Of a stretch of 64,000 nt of DNA, positions 51,350 through 61,501 are shown piece by piece. The translations under genes were made by a program, and so were the position numbers. Each line of letters starts with the position of its first letter. The first letter of the stretch is position 1. Below the pieces are notes generated by a model. That model was not told the origin of the DNA, did not search any database, and saw only the letters and a program-made list of their open reading frames with translations. The DNA comes from Falsiroseomonas selenitidurans (GTDB lineage: Bacteria; Pseudomonadota; Alphaproteobacteria; Acetobacterales; Acetobacteraceae), in assembly GCF_012103215.1 (NCBI RefSeq), contig NZ_JAAVNE010000007.1, forward strand, positions 1 to 64,000, written 5' to 3'.

Positions 51350-51939
51350 CCGAGCCCCGCATCCCCCTGCCCGGCCGCGAGGAGCTGGACGAGGCGCAGC
51401 GCCAGGTCTGGGACAAGGTGGTCTCCGGCCCGCGCGGCCAGGTGATCGGCCCGCTGCGGGCGGCGATCCACAATGCGGAACTGGCCGGGCGCTGGTCCGC
51501 CCTGGGCGAGTCCCTGCGCTTTTCCACCAGCCTGCCCAAGCGGCTTTCGGAACTGGCGATCTGCGTCACCGGCCGGCGCTGGAGCGCGCAGGTGGAGTGG
51601 TTCGTCCATGCCCGCACCGCCGCCGAGAACGGCATCGCCGCCGAGGTGCTGGAGGCGATGCGCGAAGGCCGGCCGCCGGTCTTCGACCAGGCGGATGAGC
51701 GGCTGGTCTATGAATTCGCCCGCACCCTGCAACAGGAAGGCCAGGTGCCGGATGCCATCTACGGCGCCGCCGTCGCCGCCTTCGGCGTGAAGGGCGTGGT
51801 CGAGCTGACGGCGCTGGTCGGCTACTACACCATGGTCTCCATGACGCTGAACGCGCATGGCATCCCGCTGCCGGAGGGCGAGGTGCCGCCGCTGGTGCCG
51901 CCCGCCCAGGGGCTTTTCACCCTGCCTGCCCCCGCCTGA
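51346..51939 (+). CDS. Carboxymuconolactone decarboxylase-like (AhpD-fold) protein
   Basis: 197 residues. LSELAICVTGRRWSAQVEWF followed by VHARTAAENGIAAEVLEA has the CMD pattern with the proton-relay Glu and His; only one cysteine is near it, so the CxxC peroxidase pair of AhpD is absent. FVRNEF-like regions are lacking, so it is a plain CMD-like protein. It overlaps the CoA-transferase gene by 4 bp and precedes three Bug genes. The role in the pathway is unknown. Confidence 0.82.
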   Translation: MTEPRIPLPGREELDEAQRQVWDKVVSGPRGQVIGPLRAAIHNAELAGRWSALGESLRFSTSLPKRLSELAICVTGRRWSAQVEWFVHARTAAENGIAAEVLEAMREGRPPVFDQADERLVYEFARTLQQEGQVPDAIYGAAVAAFGVKGVVELTALVGYYTMVSMTLNAHGIPLPEGEVPPLVPPAQGLFTLPAPA

Positions 51940-52013
51940 GCCTTGCCTTGCGGCCGCGGACGCAGAAGCCGCGCGCCGGATACCCGACAACGACACGAAT
52001 GGAGGACACGACC

Positions 52014-52994
52014 ATGACCATCACCCGCCGCAGCGCCATCCTGGGGGGCCTCGGCCTCGCTGCCGCGCTGCCCCGCATCGCCGCCGCGCAGGCCGCCTTC
52101 CCGGACCAGCCGGTGCGGATGATCGTGCCCTTCGCCGCCGGCGGCCCGGCCGACCTGATCGCGCGGCTGACGGCCAAGGTGATGTCGGAACGGCTCGGCA
52201 AGCCGATCGTCGTGGAATCCCGCGCCGGCGCCGGGGGCGCCATCGGCGTGGACACGGCGGCGAAGGCGCGGCCGGATGGGCACACCATCGTCATGGCCAG
52301 CTCCGGCGCCATCGTCATCCTGCCGCACCTGCAGCCGAGCATGCCCTATGACGTGGCACGCGACCTGGCACCGCTGACCCAGGTGCTGGCGGTGCCGCAG
52401 ATCATCTCCATCGCCCCCGGCCTCGGCCCGAAGAACCTGGCGGAGCTGGTGGCGATGGCCAAGGCGCGGCCCGGCGCGCTGTCCTTCGGCTCCGCTGGCG
52501 TCGGCTCCTCGCTGCACATGGCGGGCGAGCTGCTGAAGATCCGCGCCGGCATCGACATCGTCCACATCCCCTATCGCGGCGCCGCCCCGGCGGTGACGGA
52601 CCTGCTGGCCGGGCGCATCCAGATCCTGGCGGCCGACGTACCCGCCCTGCTCGGCCATGTGCGCGCCGGCACCCTGCCCGCGCTGGCGGTGACGGCGGCG
52701 GAACGCCTGCCGATCCTGCCGGACCTGCCCACCGCCATCGAGGCCGGCGTGCCGAACATGGTCAGCGAAACCTGGTACGGGCTGCTGGGCGCCGCCGGCA
52801 TTCCGGCCGATCGCCAGGCGATCCTGGTCAGCGCCGCCCAGGCCGCGCTGCGCGACCCGGAGACGCGGCAGGCGCTGATCAACCAGGGCGGCCGCGTGGT
52901 GGGCAGCAACCCGGCCGACTTCGCCGCCTTCATCCGCCAGACCTCCGCCACCTGGGGCGAGGTGGTGCGCGCCAACAACATCAAGCTGGATTGA
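52014..52994 (+). CDS. Bug/TctC-family receptor, first of three in tandem
   Basis: 326 residues. Signal peptide TITRRSAILGGLGLAAALPR ending near AAAQA, then PDQPVRMIVPFAAGGPADLI, IVVESRAGAGGAIGVDTAAK and DIVHIPYRGAAPAVTDLLAG. A strong GGAGGA lies 8 bp before ATG 52014; the frame is open upstream to 51948 but the signal peptide fixes the start. It belongs to the operon with CoA transferase, and the second Bug gene follows after 4 bp. Confidence 0.92.
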   Translation: MTITRRSAILGGLGLAAALPRIAAAQAAFPDQPVRMIVPFAAGGPADLIARLTAKVMSERLGKPIVVESRAGAGGAIGVDTAAKARPDGHTIVMASSGAIVILPHLQPSMPYDVARDLAPLTQVLAVPQIISIAPGLGPKNLAELVAMAKARPGALSFGSAGVGSSLHMAGELLKIRAGIDIVHIPYRGAAPAVTDLLAGRIQILAADVPALLGHVRAGTLPALAVTAAERLPILPDLPTAIEAGVPNMVSETWYGLLGAAGIPADRQAILVSAAQAALRDPETRQALINQGGRVVGSNPADFAAFIRQTSATWGEVVRANNIKLD

Positions 52995-52998
52995 GGCC

Positions 52999-53964
52999 AT
53001 GAACCGCAGAACCCTGCTGGCCGCCACCGGCGGTCTGGTGGCCCTGGCCGGCCCGGCCCGGGCGCAATGGAAGCCGGAACGGCCGATGCGCCTGGTGGTG
53101 CCCTTCGCGCCCGGTGGCGCGGCGGACACGGTGGGCCGGCTGCTGGCGGAACCGCTGGGCGCCGCGCTGGGCCAGCCGGTAACGGTGGAAAACCGCCCGG
53201 GCGGCGGCACCACCATCGGTGCCGTCAACGTGGCGCGCGCCGCCCCGGACGGGCTGACGCTGCTCTATGCCACGCCGAATGTGCAGATCCTGAACCCGCA
53301 TCTGATGCGCAACCTGGCCTATGACCCGCAGGCGGATTTCACGCCGGTGATCGCGGTGCTGCGGGCGCCGAAGCTGCTGGTGGTGCGGCCGGACTTCCCG
53401 GCGCGGGACGTGGCGGGGCTGATCGCGCATGGCAAGGCGAAGCCGGAGGGGCTGACCTATGCCAGCGCCGGCGTCGCTTCCTCCGGCCATCTGGCGGCGG
53501 CGATGTTCGGCCAGATGGCGGGGCTTGAGATGCTGCACATCCCCTTCCGCGGCACCGCCCCGGCGACGCAGGACGTGATGGCGGGCCGCGTGGACTTCAT
53601 GATGGACAACATCGCCACCCTGCTGCCGTTGGTGCGCGATGGCCGGATGCGGGCGCTGGGCGTCAGCACGGCCGAACCCGCGGTGGCGGCGCCAGAACTG
53701 CCACCCATCGGCCGCACCCTGCCCGGCTTCCACGATGCCAGCTTCAACTACATCCTGGCCCCGGGCCGCACCCCGCCCGAGATCATCGGCCGGCTGAACG
53801 CCGTGCTGAACACCATCCTGGACTCGCCGCCGCTGACCAGCCGCTTCGCCATCCTCGGGATCGAGAAGCTGGGCGGCACGCCGGACGCCCTGGCCGCCAT
53901 GGTGCGGGAGGAACATGCGCGCTGGGGCCCGGTGATCGAACGCGGAGGCATCCGCATCCAATGA
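52999..53964 (+). CDS. Bug/TctC-family receptor, second of three in tandem
   Basis: 321 residues: signal RRTLLAATGGLVALAGPARA, ERPMRLVVPFAPGGAADTVG, VTVENRPGGGTTIGAVNVAR, EMLHIPFRGTAPATQDVMAG. It is distinguishable from the first copy throughout, so it is a diverged paralogue rather than a recent duplicate. It closely parallels the third copy (for example the TVENRPGGGTTIG and VVENRPGGGATIG stretches and the ATPNVQILNPHLMR and GTPAPQIINPHLMR stretches), suggesting that these two arose from each other. It overlaps the third copy by 4 bp. Confidence 0.92.
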   Translation: MNRRTLLAATGGLVALAGPARAQWKPERPMRLVVPFAPGGAADTVGRLLAEPLGAALGQPVTVENRPGGGTTIGAVNVARAAPDGLTLLYATPNVQILNPHLMRNLAYDPQADFTPVIAVLRAPKLLVVRPDFPARDVAGLIAHGKAKPEGLTYASAGVASSGHLAAAMFGQMAGLEMLHIPFRGTAPATQDVMAGRVDFMMDNIATLLPLVRDGRMRALGVSTAEPAVAAPELPPIGRTLPGFHDASFNYILAPGRTPPEIIGRLNAVLNTILDSPPLTSRFAILGIEKLGGTPDALAAMVREEHARWGPVIERGGIRIQ

Positions 53965-54926
53965 GCCTCACCCGACGCGCCCTGCTGGGCGCCAGCCTCG
54001 CCTTGCCGGCCCTGGCCGCCCGGGCGCAGGGCTTCCCGGACCGGCCGCTGCGGCTGATCGTGCCCTATGCCGCCGGCGGGTCCGCCGATGCCTCCGCCCG
54101 CATGCTGGCGGAGGCGATGGCCGCGCCGCTCGGCCAGCCGGTGGTGGTGGAGAACCGCCCGGGTGGCGGCGCCACCATCGGTGCCCAGGCCGTGGCCCGC
54201 GCCGCGCCGGATGGGCTGACGCTGCTCTACGGCACGCCGGCGCCGCAGATCATCAACCCGCATTTGATGCGCAGCGTACCCTACGACCCGGTGCGGGATT
54301 TCGCCCCGGTCTCCGGCTACAAGCGGGCGCCGAACCTGCTGGCGATACACCCTTCGGTGCCGGCGCGCAGCCTGGCGGAGCTGATCGCGCTGGCCAAGGC
54401 GCGGCCCGGCACGCTGACCTTCGCCTCCTCCGGCGTCGGCTCCTCCTCCCACCTGGCGGGGGAGATGCTGAAGTTCATGGCGCAGATCGACATCACCCAT
54501 GTGCCCTATCGCGGCACCAGCGCGGCGCTGACCGACCTGCTGGGTGGCACGGTGAGCATGGCGCTGGATACGCTGTCGATCCTGCTGCCGCAGGCGCAGG
54601 GCGGGAAGCTGCGGGCACTCGGCGTCACCACGCCGCAGCGTTCCGCCAAGGCGCCCGCCCTGCCGGCGATCGCGGAAACGCTGCCCGGCTTCGATGCCGC
54701 GCCGTTCAACTACATCGCCGCCACCGGCGGTACGCCGGCGCCCATCGTGGCGAAGCTGAACCAGGTGATCGTCGCCATCCTGCGCCGGCCGGATTTCGTG
54801 GCGCGGATGGAAGCCCTGGGCGAGGAGGCGACGCCTTCCACACCCGAGGAACTGGTGGCGACGCTGCGCGCCGAAAGCGCGCGCTGGAAGCAGGTGATCG
54901 AGGCGGCGGGGATCCGGGTGGAATGA
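53961..54926 (+). CDS. Bug/TctC-family receptor, third of three in tandem
   Basis: 321 residues: signal SLTRRALLGASLALPALAAR, PLRLIVPYAAGGSADASARM, VVVENRPGGGATIGAQAVAR, DITHVPYRGTSAALTDLLGG. It has ATGA overlaps with the second Bug gene upstream and with the crotonase gene downstream, so it is translated in a coupled chain. Its ligand is probably the compound handled by the CoA transferase and crotonase, but that is inference. Confidence 0.92.
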   Translation: MSLTRRALLGASLALPALAARAQGFPDRPLRLIVPYAAGGSADASARMLAEAMAAPLGQPVVVENRPGGGATIGAQAVARAAPDGLTLLYGTPAPQIINPHLMRSVPYDPVRDFAPVSGYKRAPNLLAIHPSVPARSLAELIALAKARPGTLTFASSGVGSSSHLAGEMLKFMAQIDITHVPYRGTSAALTDLLGGTVSMALDTLSILLPQAQGGKLRALGVTTPQRSAKAPALPAIAETLPGFDAAPFNYIAATGGTPAPIVAKLNQVIVAILRRPDFVARMEALGEEATPSTPEELVATLRAESARWKQVIEAAGIRVE

Positions 54927-55693
54927 GCTATTCGACCTTGCGGCTGGAGGTGGCGGATTTCGTCGCCACCGTCACCCTGGACCGCCCCCCGGTGAATGCG
55001 CAGAACGGCGCCTTCCGCGAGGAGATCGTCCGCGTCTTCGACGAGCTGCACGACCGTGACGACGTGCGGGCGGTGGTGCTGACCGGCGCGGGAAAGACCT
55101 TCTCGGCCGGGGCGGACCTGAAGGACCGGCCGGACCGCAGCGCGCCCGGCGCCTTTCCGCGCCACAGCCGGCTGGTGCGCGCGGGCTTCGACTGCGTGAT
55201 GGAATGCGAGAAGCCGGTGATCGCCGCCGTCAACGGTGCCGCCATCGGCGCCGGCTGCGTGCTGGCGCTGTGCTGCGACATCATCGTGGTGGCGGAAGAC
55301 GCCTTCCTGTCCATGACGGAGGTCGATGTGGGGCTCGCCGGCGGCGTGAAGCATGTGCGCCGGCACCTGGGCGAATCCGATGCGCGGCTGATGATCTACA
55401 CGGCGCGACGGATGACCGGGACGGAACTGTACCGGATGAACGCCGCATCGGCCTGCGTGCCGCGCGAGCAGGTGGTGGCCGTGGCGCAGGGGATCGCGGC
55501 GGAGATCGCGGGCAAGGTGCCGCTGGCGGTGCGCGCCGCCAAGCGCAGCTTCCAGCTGACCGAGGAACTGCCGCTGCACGAGGGCTATCGCTACGAGCAG
55601 ACGCAGACCGCGGCGCTGGCCGCGAGCGAGGACACGCAGGAGGCGCTGCGCGCCTTCGCGGAGAAGCGGAAGCCGGTGTTCAAGGGACGCTGA
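54923..55693 (+). CDS. Enoyl-CoA hydratase/isomerase-family (crotonase) protein
   Basis: 256 residues. LDRPPVNAQNGAFREEIVRV, SAGADLKDRPDRSAPG (oxyanion-hole block) and VNGAAIGAGCVLALCCDIIV followed by TEVDVGLAGG. One of the two catalytic Glu of hydratases (the GGGxE position) is Val here (GAGCVLAL), whereas the second is kept (TEVDVGL). The protein may therefore be an isomerase, hydrolase or dehalogenase of the crotonase fold rather than a hydratase. It sits between two Bug genes, and its ATG overlaps the preceding stop by 4 bp. Confidence 0.85.
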   Translation: MSYSTLRLEVADFVATVTLDRPPVNAQNGAFREEIVRVFDELHDRDDVRAVVLTGAGKTFSAGADLKDRPDRSAPGAFPRHSRLVRAGFDCVMECEKPVIAAVNGAAIGAGCVLALCCDIIVVAEDAFLSMTEVDVGLAGGVKHVRRHLGESDARLMIYTARRMTGTELYRMNAASACVPREQVVAVAQGIAAEIAGKVPLAVRAAKRSFQLTEELPLHEGYRYEQTQTAALAASEDTQEALRAFAEKRKPVFKGR

Positions 55694-55707
55694 GGGAGGA
55701 CAAGCGG

Positions 55708-56676
55708 ATGCGGAACAGCCGAAGGGCGCTGCTGGGTGTGGCGCTGGCCGTGCCGGGGCTGGCGCGGGCGCAGGAAGCCTGGCCGCAGCGGCCCATGACC
55801 CTGGTGGTGCCCTTCGCCCCCGGCGGCCCGGTGGACAATGTGGCCCGCCCGGTGGCGGAAGGGCTGCGCCGTGCCCTCGGCCAGCCGGTGGTGGTGGAAA
55901 ACCGTGCCGGCGCCGGCGGGCTGGTCGGCACCCGCATGGTCGCCGCAGCGCGGCCGGATGGCTACACCATGGTGGTCGGCAGCCCCGGGCCGCTGGTGAT
56001 CGCCCCCGCCGCGGGCGCCACCGATGCGCCGGACCCGCTGCGCGCCCTGGCCCCCGTGGCGCTGATCGCCGACAGCCCGCAGATGCTGGCGGTGACCGAT
56101 GGGCTGGCAGCCAGCGACCTGGCGGGCTTCGTGGCGCTGGCGAAGGCCAGGCCCGGCGCGCTGAACCTGGGCTCCGCCGGCATCGGCACCACGCCGCACC
56201 TGGCGCTGGAATTGCTGGGGCAGCTGGCCGGCATCCGGCTGGAACACGTGCCCTATCGCGGCACCGGGGCGGCGCTGCCGGACCTGATCGGCGGCAAGAT
56301 CGACGCGCTGTTCGGCGACATCTCCGCCCTGCTGCCGCTGGTGACCTCCGGCCGGGTGCGGGCGCTGGCGATCACCGCCGATGCGCGGTCGCCGCTGGCA
56401 CCTGCCATCCCGACCACGGCGGAGCTGGGCTATCCGGCGCTGGTGGTGCGCAACTTCCAGGCCCTGCTGGCCCCGGCCGGTACGCCGGCGCCGATCCTGA
56501 CGCGGATGGCCGCGGCGCTTGCCGAGGCGCTGCGCGACCCCCAGGTGGCCGCCGCCCTTGCCCGCATCGGCGCCCTGCCGGCCGCCAGCGGCCCGGACCA
56601 TCTGGCCGCCTATCTGCGGGCCGAGCGCGAGACCTGGGAGCCGGTGATCCGGCGCATCGGGCTGCGGCTGGCGTAG
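55708..56676 (+). CDS. Bug/TctC-family receptor, fourth receptor of the operon
   Basis: 322 residues: signal NSRRALLGVALAVPGLARAQ, MTLVVPFAPGGPVDNVARPV, VVVENRAGAGGLVGTRMVAA, LEHVPYRGTGAALPDLIGGK. GGGAGGA is 6-8 bp before ATG 55708. It follows the crotonase gene by 14 bp and is the last gene of the run. Ten bases after its stop the dispersed repeat begins. Confidence 0.92.
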   Translation: MRNSRRALLGVALAVPGLARAQEAWPQRPMTLVVPFAPGGPVDNVARPVAEGLRRALGQPVVVENRAGAGGLVGTRMVAAARPDGYTMVVGSPGPLVIAPAAGATDAPDPLRALAPVALIADSPQMLAVTDGLAASDLAGFVALAKARPGALNLGSAGIGTTPHLALELLGQLAGIRLEHVPYRGTGAALPDLIGGKIDALFGDISALLPLVTSGRVRALAITADARSPLAPAIPTTAELGYPALVVRNFQALLAPAGTPAPILTRMAAALAEALRDPQVAAALARIGALPAASGPDHLAAYLRAERETWEPVIRRIGLRLA

Positions 56677-56685
56677 CCGCCGTCT

Positions 56686-56830
56686 GAGACCCGGCGCAGG
56701 AAGTCCCGACCTGCGGCCCGAAGGGCCGAGCGGCCGCAGGGGCGCCGCGGCAAGTGCCGCGAAGCCAAGCCGCGCGGATGCGCGGTGCCCGGCGCCTGAG
56801 GGGCACGAAAGTGAAACCTTCGTGCAGCTG
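56686..56830 (+). repeat. 145-bp dispersed palindromic repeat, copy 1
   Basis: This segment is about 92% identical (about 11 differences in 145 bases, aligned by hand) to the reverse complement of 63826-63970, with no indels. It contains CTGCGGCC and GGCCGCAG as an inverted repeat, and ends in the hairpin GCACGAAAGT-GAA-ACCTTCGTGC, the first arm with one mismatch. Blocks shared with the tandem repeat at 5201 are ACCTGCGGCC, CGAAGCCAAGCCG and CGCCTGAGGGG. It lies 10 bases after a Bug stop codon. Shorter fragments (ACCCGGCGCAGGAAG at 56689 and 56838, and inverted near 56930) extend to about 56948. Confidence 0.9.
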
Positions 56831-56944
56831 GTATGATACCCGGCGCAGGAAGGCCTCACCTTCATGCCCCGCACCGCCGGCTGGACGGTGGTGCGCCACG
56901 CATGAGGGGCATTCGCCGCGGGCCGGCATTTCCTGCGCCGGGTT

Positions 56945-57403
56945 TCAGCGCTTCTCCGGCGCCGCCGCCATCATGGTCGCGGTCATCGCCGCGACCAGCG
57001 TCTCCGCCCCCGCCGCGTCGCGGACGACGACATCGGCGCGGCAGAAGCTCAGGGTGCGGCCGGGCTTCACCACCTCGCCGCGCGCCACCGCCACCAGGCC
57101 GGCGGCGGGGCGGAGGAAGCTGACCTTGAATTCCACGCTCAGCACTTCCCCGCCCTTGGGCAGCAGGCTCATCGCTGCGAAGCCGCAGGCATTGTCGGCC
57201 AGCGTGGTCAGCACGCCGGCGTGGAACAGGCCGTGATGCTGGGTCAGTCCCGGGTGGAAATCGGCCTCGATGACGCAGCGGCCGGGCTCGATGGCCACCA
57301 GGCGGCCGCCGATCGTCGCCATCAGCCCCTGGGCATGGAAGGCGGCGGCGGTGCGGGCCGCGAAACCCGGGTCCGCCGGCTGCGAAGGGGCTACAGCCGC
57401 CAT
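56945..57403 (-). CDS. PaaI-type hotdog-fold thioesterase
   Basis: 152 residues with the hotdog motif LTQHHGLFHAGVLTTLADNA and CGFAAMSLLPKGGEVLSVEF, then VSFLRPAAGLVAVARGEVVK. It hydrolyses an acyl- or aryl-CoA thioester; substrate unknown. Its start lies 13 bp inside the ubiE 3' end, so it is probably cotranscribed with ubiE. The stop is beside the repeat-rich region at 56686-56948. Confidence 0.88.
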   Translation of the reverse strand: MAAVAPSQPADPGFAARTAAAFHAQGLMATIGGRLVAIEPGRCVIEADFHPGLTQHHGLFHAGVLTTLADNACGFAAMSLLPKGGEVLSVEFKVSFLRPAAGLVAVARGEVVKPGRTLSFCRADVVVRDAAGAETLVAAMTATMMAAAPEKR

Positions 57404-58128
57404 CCGCTGTGGATGGCGACGATGCCGCCCGAGAGGTTGCGATGCGCCACGCGTTCCAGCCCGGCGTTGCGCATCATGTCCTCCAGCGTCTCCTGGTCCG
57501 GGAAGCGGCGGATGGATTCGGCCAGGTATTCGTAGCTGTCGCGGTCCTGCGCCACGCGGGCGCCGATCTCCGGCAGCACCTTGAAGGACCAGATGTCATA
57601 GACCTTGGCGAGCGGCTCCACCGCCACCTTGGAGAATTCCAGGCAGTGGAAGCGGCCGCCCGGCCGCAGCACGCGCCGCGCCTCCCGCAGCACGGCGTCC
57701 TTGTCGGTGCAGTTGCGCAGGCCGAAGGCGATGGAGATCTTCTCCACCGAGCGGTCGGGCAGCGGGATGTGCTCGGCATCCACCACGGCGAAGTCGATGC
57801 CGCTGGTGATGCCGCGGTCCAGCGCGCGCTTCTGGGCGACCTCCAGCATGGCGGGGTTCACGTCGGTGAGGATCACGCGCTTGGCGCCGCGGGCGAGTGC
57901 GCCGAAGGCGATGTCCCCGGTGCCGCCGGCCAGGTCCAGCAGCGTCTCCCGCGGCGAGGCGGCGATCGCGTTGACGAAGATGCGCTTCCAGATGCGGTGG
58001 ATGCCCAGCGACATCAGGTCGTTCATCAGGTCGTAGCGGGGGGCGACGCTCTCGAACACCTCCCGCACCAGGGAGGCCTTCTGGTTGCGCGGCACCTCGC
58101 GGAAGCCGAAATCGGTCGTGTCGCTCAT
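57391..58128 (-). CDS. ubiE: Ubiquinone/menaquinone C-methyltransferase UbiE
   Basis: 245 residues. VREVFESVAPRYDLMNDLMS, GIHRIWKRI, LLDLAGGTGDIAFGAL (SAM site), FGLRNCTDKDAVLREARRVL and RPGGRFHCLEFSKVA are characteristic. It methylates the ring at C2 in ubiquinone synthesis. The ATG at 58128 is preceded by a moderate site. It diverges from mutM and overlaps the thioesterase gene start by 13 bp. Confidence 0.94.
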   Translation of the reverse strand: MSDTTDFGFREVPRNQKASLVREVFESVAPRYDLMNDLMSLGIHRIWKRIFVNAIAASPRETLLDLAGGTGDIAFGALARGAKRVILTDVNPAMLEVAQKRALDRGITSGIDFAVVDAEHIPLPDRSVEKISIAFGLRNCTDKDAVLREARRVLRPGGRFHCLEFSKVAVEPLAKVYDIWSFKVLPEIGARVAQDRDSYEYLAESIRRFPDQETLEDMMRNAGLERVAHRNLSGGIVAIHSGWRL

Positions 58129-58254
58129 CGCCCCATCCTGCCCGTTCGGCGGGTGCCTTGCCAGTAGCCGGGGCCCGCACGACAACAGATGGTGCCGCCC
58201 CCTGCCCAGGCCAGCGCCCCGCTGCGCCACCAGACGCGGCAGCCCGAGGAAACA

Positions 58255-59172
58255 ATGCCGGAATTGCCGGAGGTGGAGACGGTGATGCGAGGGCTTCGGG
58301 CGGTGCTCGAAGGCCGGCGGATCGTGCGGGCGGAGACGATGCGGGAGGGGCTGCGCTGGCCGTTTCCGGAGGGGTTGGCGGGGCGGCTGACGGGGGCTGT
58401 GGTCACCGGCTTCCGGCGGCGGGGCAAGTACATGCTGGCCCGGCTGGACACGGGCGAGAGCCTGCTGATCCATCTGGGCATGTCGGGCCGGATGGTGGCG
58501 CGGCCGATGGCCGGACCGGTGGTGCCTTTCCTGGGGCCGCAGGGCGTGTTCTCGGATGCGCGCGGCCACAACCAGCCGCCGGAGGCGCATGAGCATCTGG
58601 TGATGGAGACGGCGGACGGCACGCGCATCGGCTTCGTCGATCCGCGCCGCTTCGGCAGCGTGGACCTGGTGCCGACGGCGGCGGAGGACGCGCACAAGCT
58701 GCTCGCCGGGATGGGACCGGAACCGCTGGAGGTGGATTTCAGCCCCACCAGCCTGTCCACCGCCCTGGCCGGCAAGCGCACCCCGATCAAGGCGGCGCTG
58801 CTGGACCAGCGCGTGGTGGCGGGGCTGGGCAACATCTATGTGGCGGAGGCGCTGTTCCGCGCCCGCATCTCGCCGCGCCGCCTGGCGCAGACCATCCCCG
58901 GCGCACGGGCCGGGCGGCTGGTGCCGGCGGTGAAGGCGGTGCTGGCGGAGGCGATCGGCGCCGGCGGGTCCAGCCTGCGCGACTATGTGCGGGCGGATGG
59001 CGAGCTGGGGCGGTTCCAGGACCGGTTTTCGGTCTATGACCGGGAGGGCCAGCCCTGCCCGCTCTGCCCTGGCCCTGGCCCTGGCCCTGGCCCGGGCAGC
59101 GGCTGCACCGGTGTGGCGCGCATCGTGCAGTCCGGCCGGAGTACCTTCTACTGCGCGCGGACGCAGCGCTGA
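58255..59172 (+). CDS. mutM: Formamidopyrimidine-DNA glycosylase MutM with an altered zinc finger
   Basis: 305 residues. [13 protein letters not shown] starts right after the initiator Met, so Pro is the catalytic N terminus. [51 protein letters not shown] and GRSTFYC are standard. The C-terminal zinc finger is unusual: PCPLC is followed by five Pro-Gly units and GSGCTG, encoded by a CCCTGG hexamer tandem repeat (59067-59096). The final CxxC reads CART (TGC GCG CGG ACG), so the fourth zinc-binding Cys is Thr. GAGGAA precedes the ATG by 5 bp. Function is likely retained, but zinc binding is in question. Confidence 0.93.
   Translation: MPELPEVETVMRGLRAVLEGRRIVRAETMREGLRWPFPEGLAGRLTGAVVTGFRRRGKYMLARLDTGESLLIHLGMSGRMVARPMAGPVVPFLGPQGVFSDARGHNQPPEAHEHLVMETADGTRIGFVDPRRFGSVDLVPTAAEDAHKLLAGMGPEPLEVDFSPTSLSTALAGKRTPIKAALLDQRVVAGLGNIYVAEALFRARISPRRLAQTIPGARAGRLVPAVKAVLAEAIGAGGSSLRDYVRADGELGRFQDRFSVYDREGQPCPLCPGPGPGPGPGSGCTGVARIVQSGRSTFYCARTQR
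59067..59096 (+). repeat. CCCTGG hexanucleotide tandem repeat inside mutM
   Basis: Four perfect CCCTGG units (59067-59090) and a variant CCCGGG. The frame reads Pro-Gly five times. Slippage here would change MutM length in steps of two residues without a frameshift. Confidence 0.85.
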
Positions 59173-59179
59173 GGGACCC

Positions 59180-60727
<1,548 letters not shown>

Positions 60728-61095
60728 ATGCTGCACCTGCCAACCTCGTGGGCCCTTGCGGGCGATGTGCATGTGACTGATCGGCTGCGGAGGACCCGGC
60801 CGCAAAGGAAAACGGTGCATTTCCGGGGGACAGGAATGCATCGCTGACGAAGTTACCGCGCCCCGCTGGAGCGGCGCAAATGATTACTGGCGGATTCTGG
60901 AATTGCCGCCCCAGATGCGGAAGTAGAGACCAGACCAGCCGCGCTACATTTCGCGGACACAACAAAACCCGCGACCTGCCTGTTCAGCAGGTTGCGAAGG
61001 ATTTGTGTCGAAACGGTGGAAGCTGTCGGTCCAGGCCTCGAAGCCACTTTCCCCGATGTGCCTGCCGCGCCGCGGCGTGGCAGGGGGGCAGCGCC
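60728..61095. other. 368-bp intergenic region between dnaA and rpsT
   Basis: No gene found. It holds the rpsT terminator and presumably the dnaA promoter, for which I see no clear -35/-10 pair. No TTATCCACA-like DnaA box is visible. An imperfect palindrome, CTGCC-A-CGCCGCGGCG-C-GGCAG on the minus strand, lies near 61062-61083. Confidence 0.5.
60961..60995 (-). terminator. Rho-independent terminator-like hairpin after rpsT
   Basis: On the minus strand a 10-bp stem with one G-U pair, CGCAACCTGC-TGAACAG-GCAGGTCGCG (loop 7 nt), is followed by GGTTTTGTTG. It is 100 bp downstream of the rpsT stop and reads toward dnaA. The T run is broken by G residues but is the best terminator candidate in the window. 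Confidence 0.55.
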
Positions 61096-61374
61096 TCAGG
61101 CCTGGGCGGTCGCGCCGAGCGCCTTGATGCGGGCGGAGAGCCGGGAGAGCTTCCGCGCCACGGTGTTGTCGTGGAACACGCCCTTGTCGGCGGCGCGCTG
61201 CATTTCCGGCTGCGCGGCGCGCAGCGCTTCTTGCGCCACGGTCTTGTCGCCGCCGGCAATCGCCAGCTCGACCTTGCGCAGGAAGCTCCGGACTCGCGAG
61301 CGGCGGGCGCGATTGCGCTCGGTACGCTTTTCGGTCTGGCGGATGCGCTTGCGCGCGGAAGCCGTGTTCGCCAT
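61096..61374 (-). CDS. rpsT: 30S ribosomal protein S20
   Basis: A 92-residue basic protein. [20 protein letters not shown], then [18 protein letters not shown] and [20 protein letters not shown] are typical of S20. Its ATG at 61374 begins at the canonical MAN. It binds 16S rRNA in early 30S assembly. rpsT next to dnaA is common in alphaproteobacteria, and the neighbouring enoyl-CoA hydratase gene is also part of that arrangement. It ends in the hairpin at 60961-60995. Confidence 0.96.
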   Translation of the reverse strand: MANTASARKRIRQTEKRTERNRARRSRVRSFLRKVELAIAGGDKTVAQEALRAAQPEMQRAADKGVFHDNTVARKLSRLSARIKALGATAQA

Positions 61375-61501
61375 GGCGTTCTGTATCTGACCAGTCAAAA
61401 GTTACGGGAGCCGACACCCGAGGGCGACCGGCGAAGGCGCGGTTACTACCCCTGCGACCTCCGCCGAGTCAATGACGCGGTGGGGGCAGGGCCTGCCTGC
61501 C

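Noticed and set aside
60728..61095. Replication origin upstream of dnaA
   Set aside because: No DnaA boxes or AT-rich segment visible, and alphaproteobacterial origins are often not next to dnaA.
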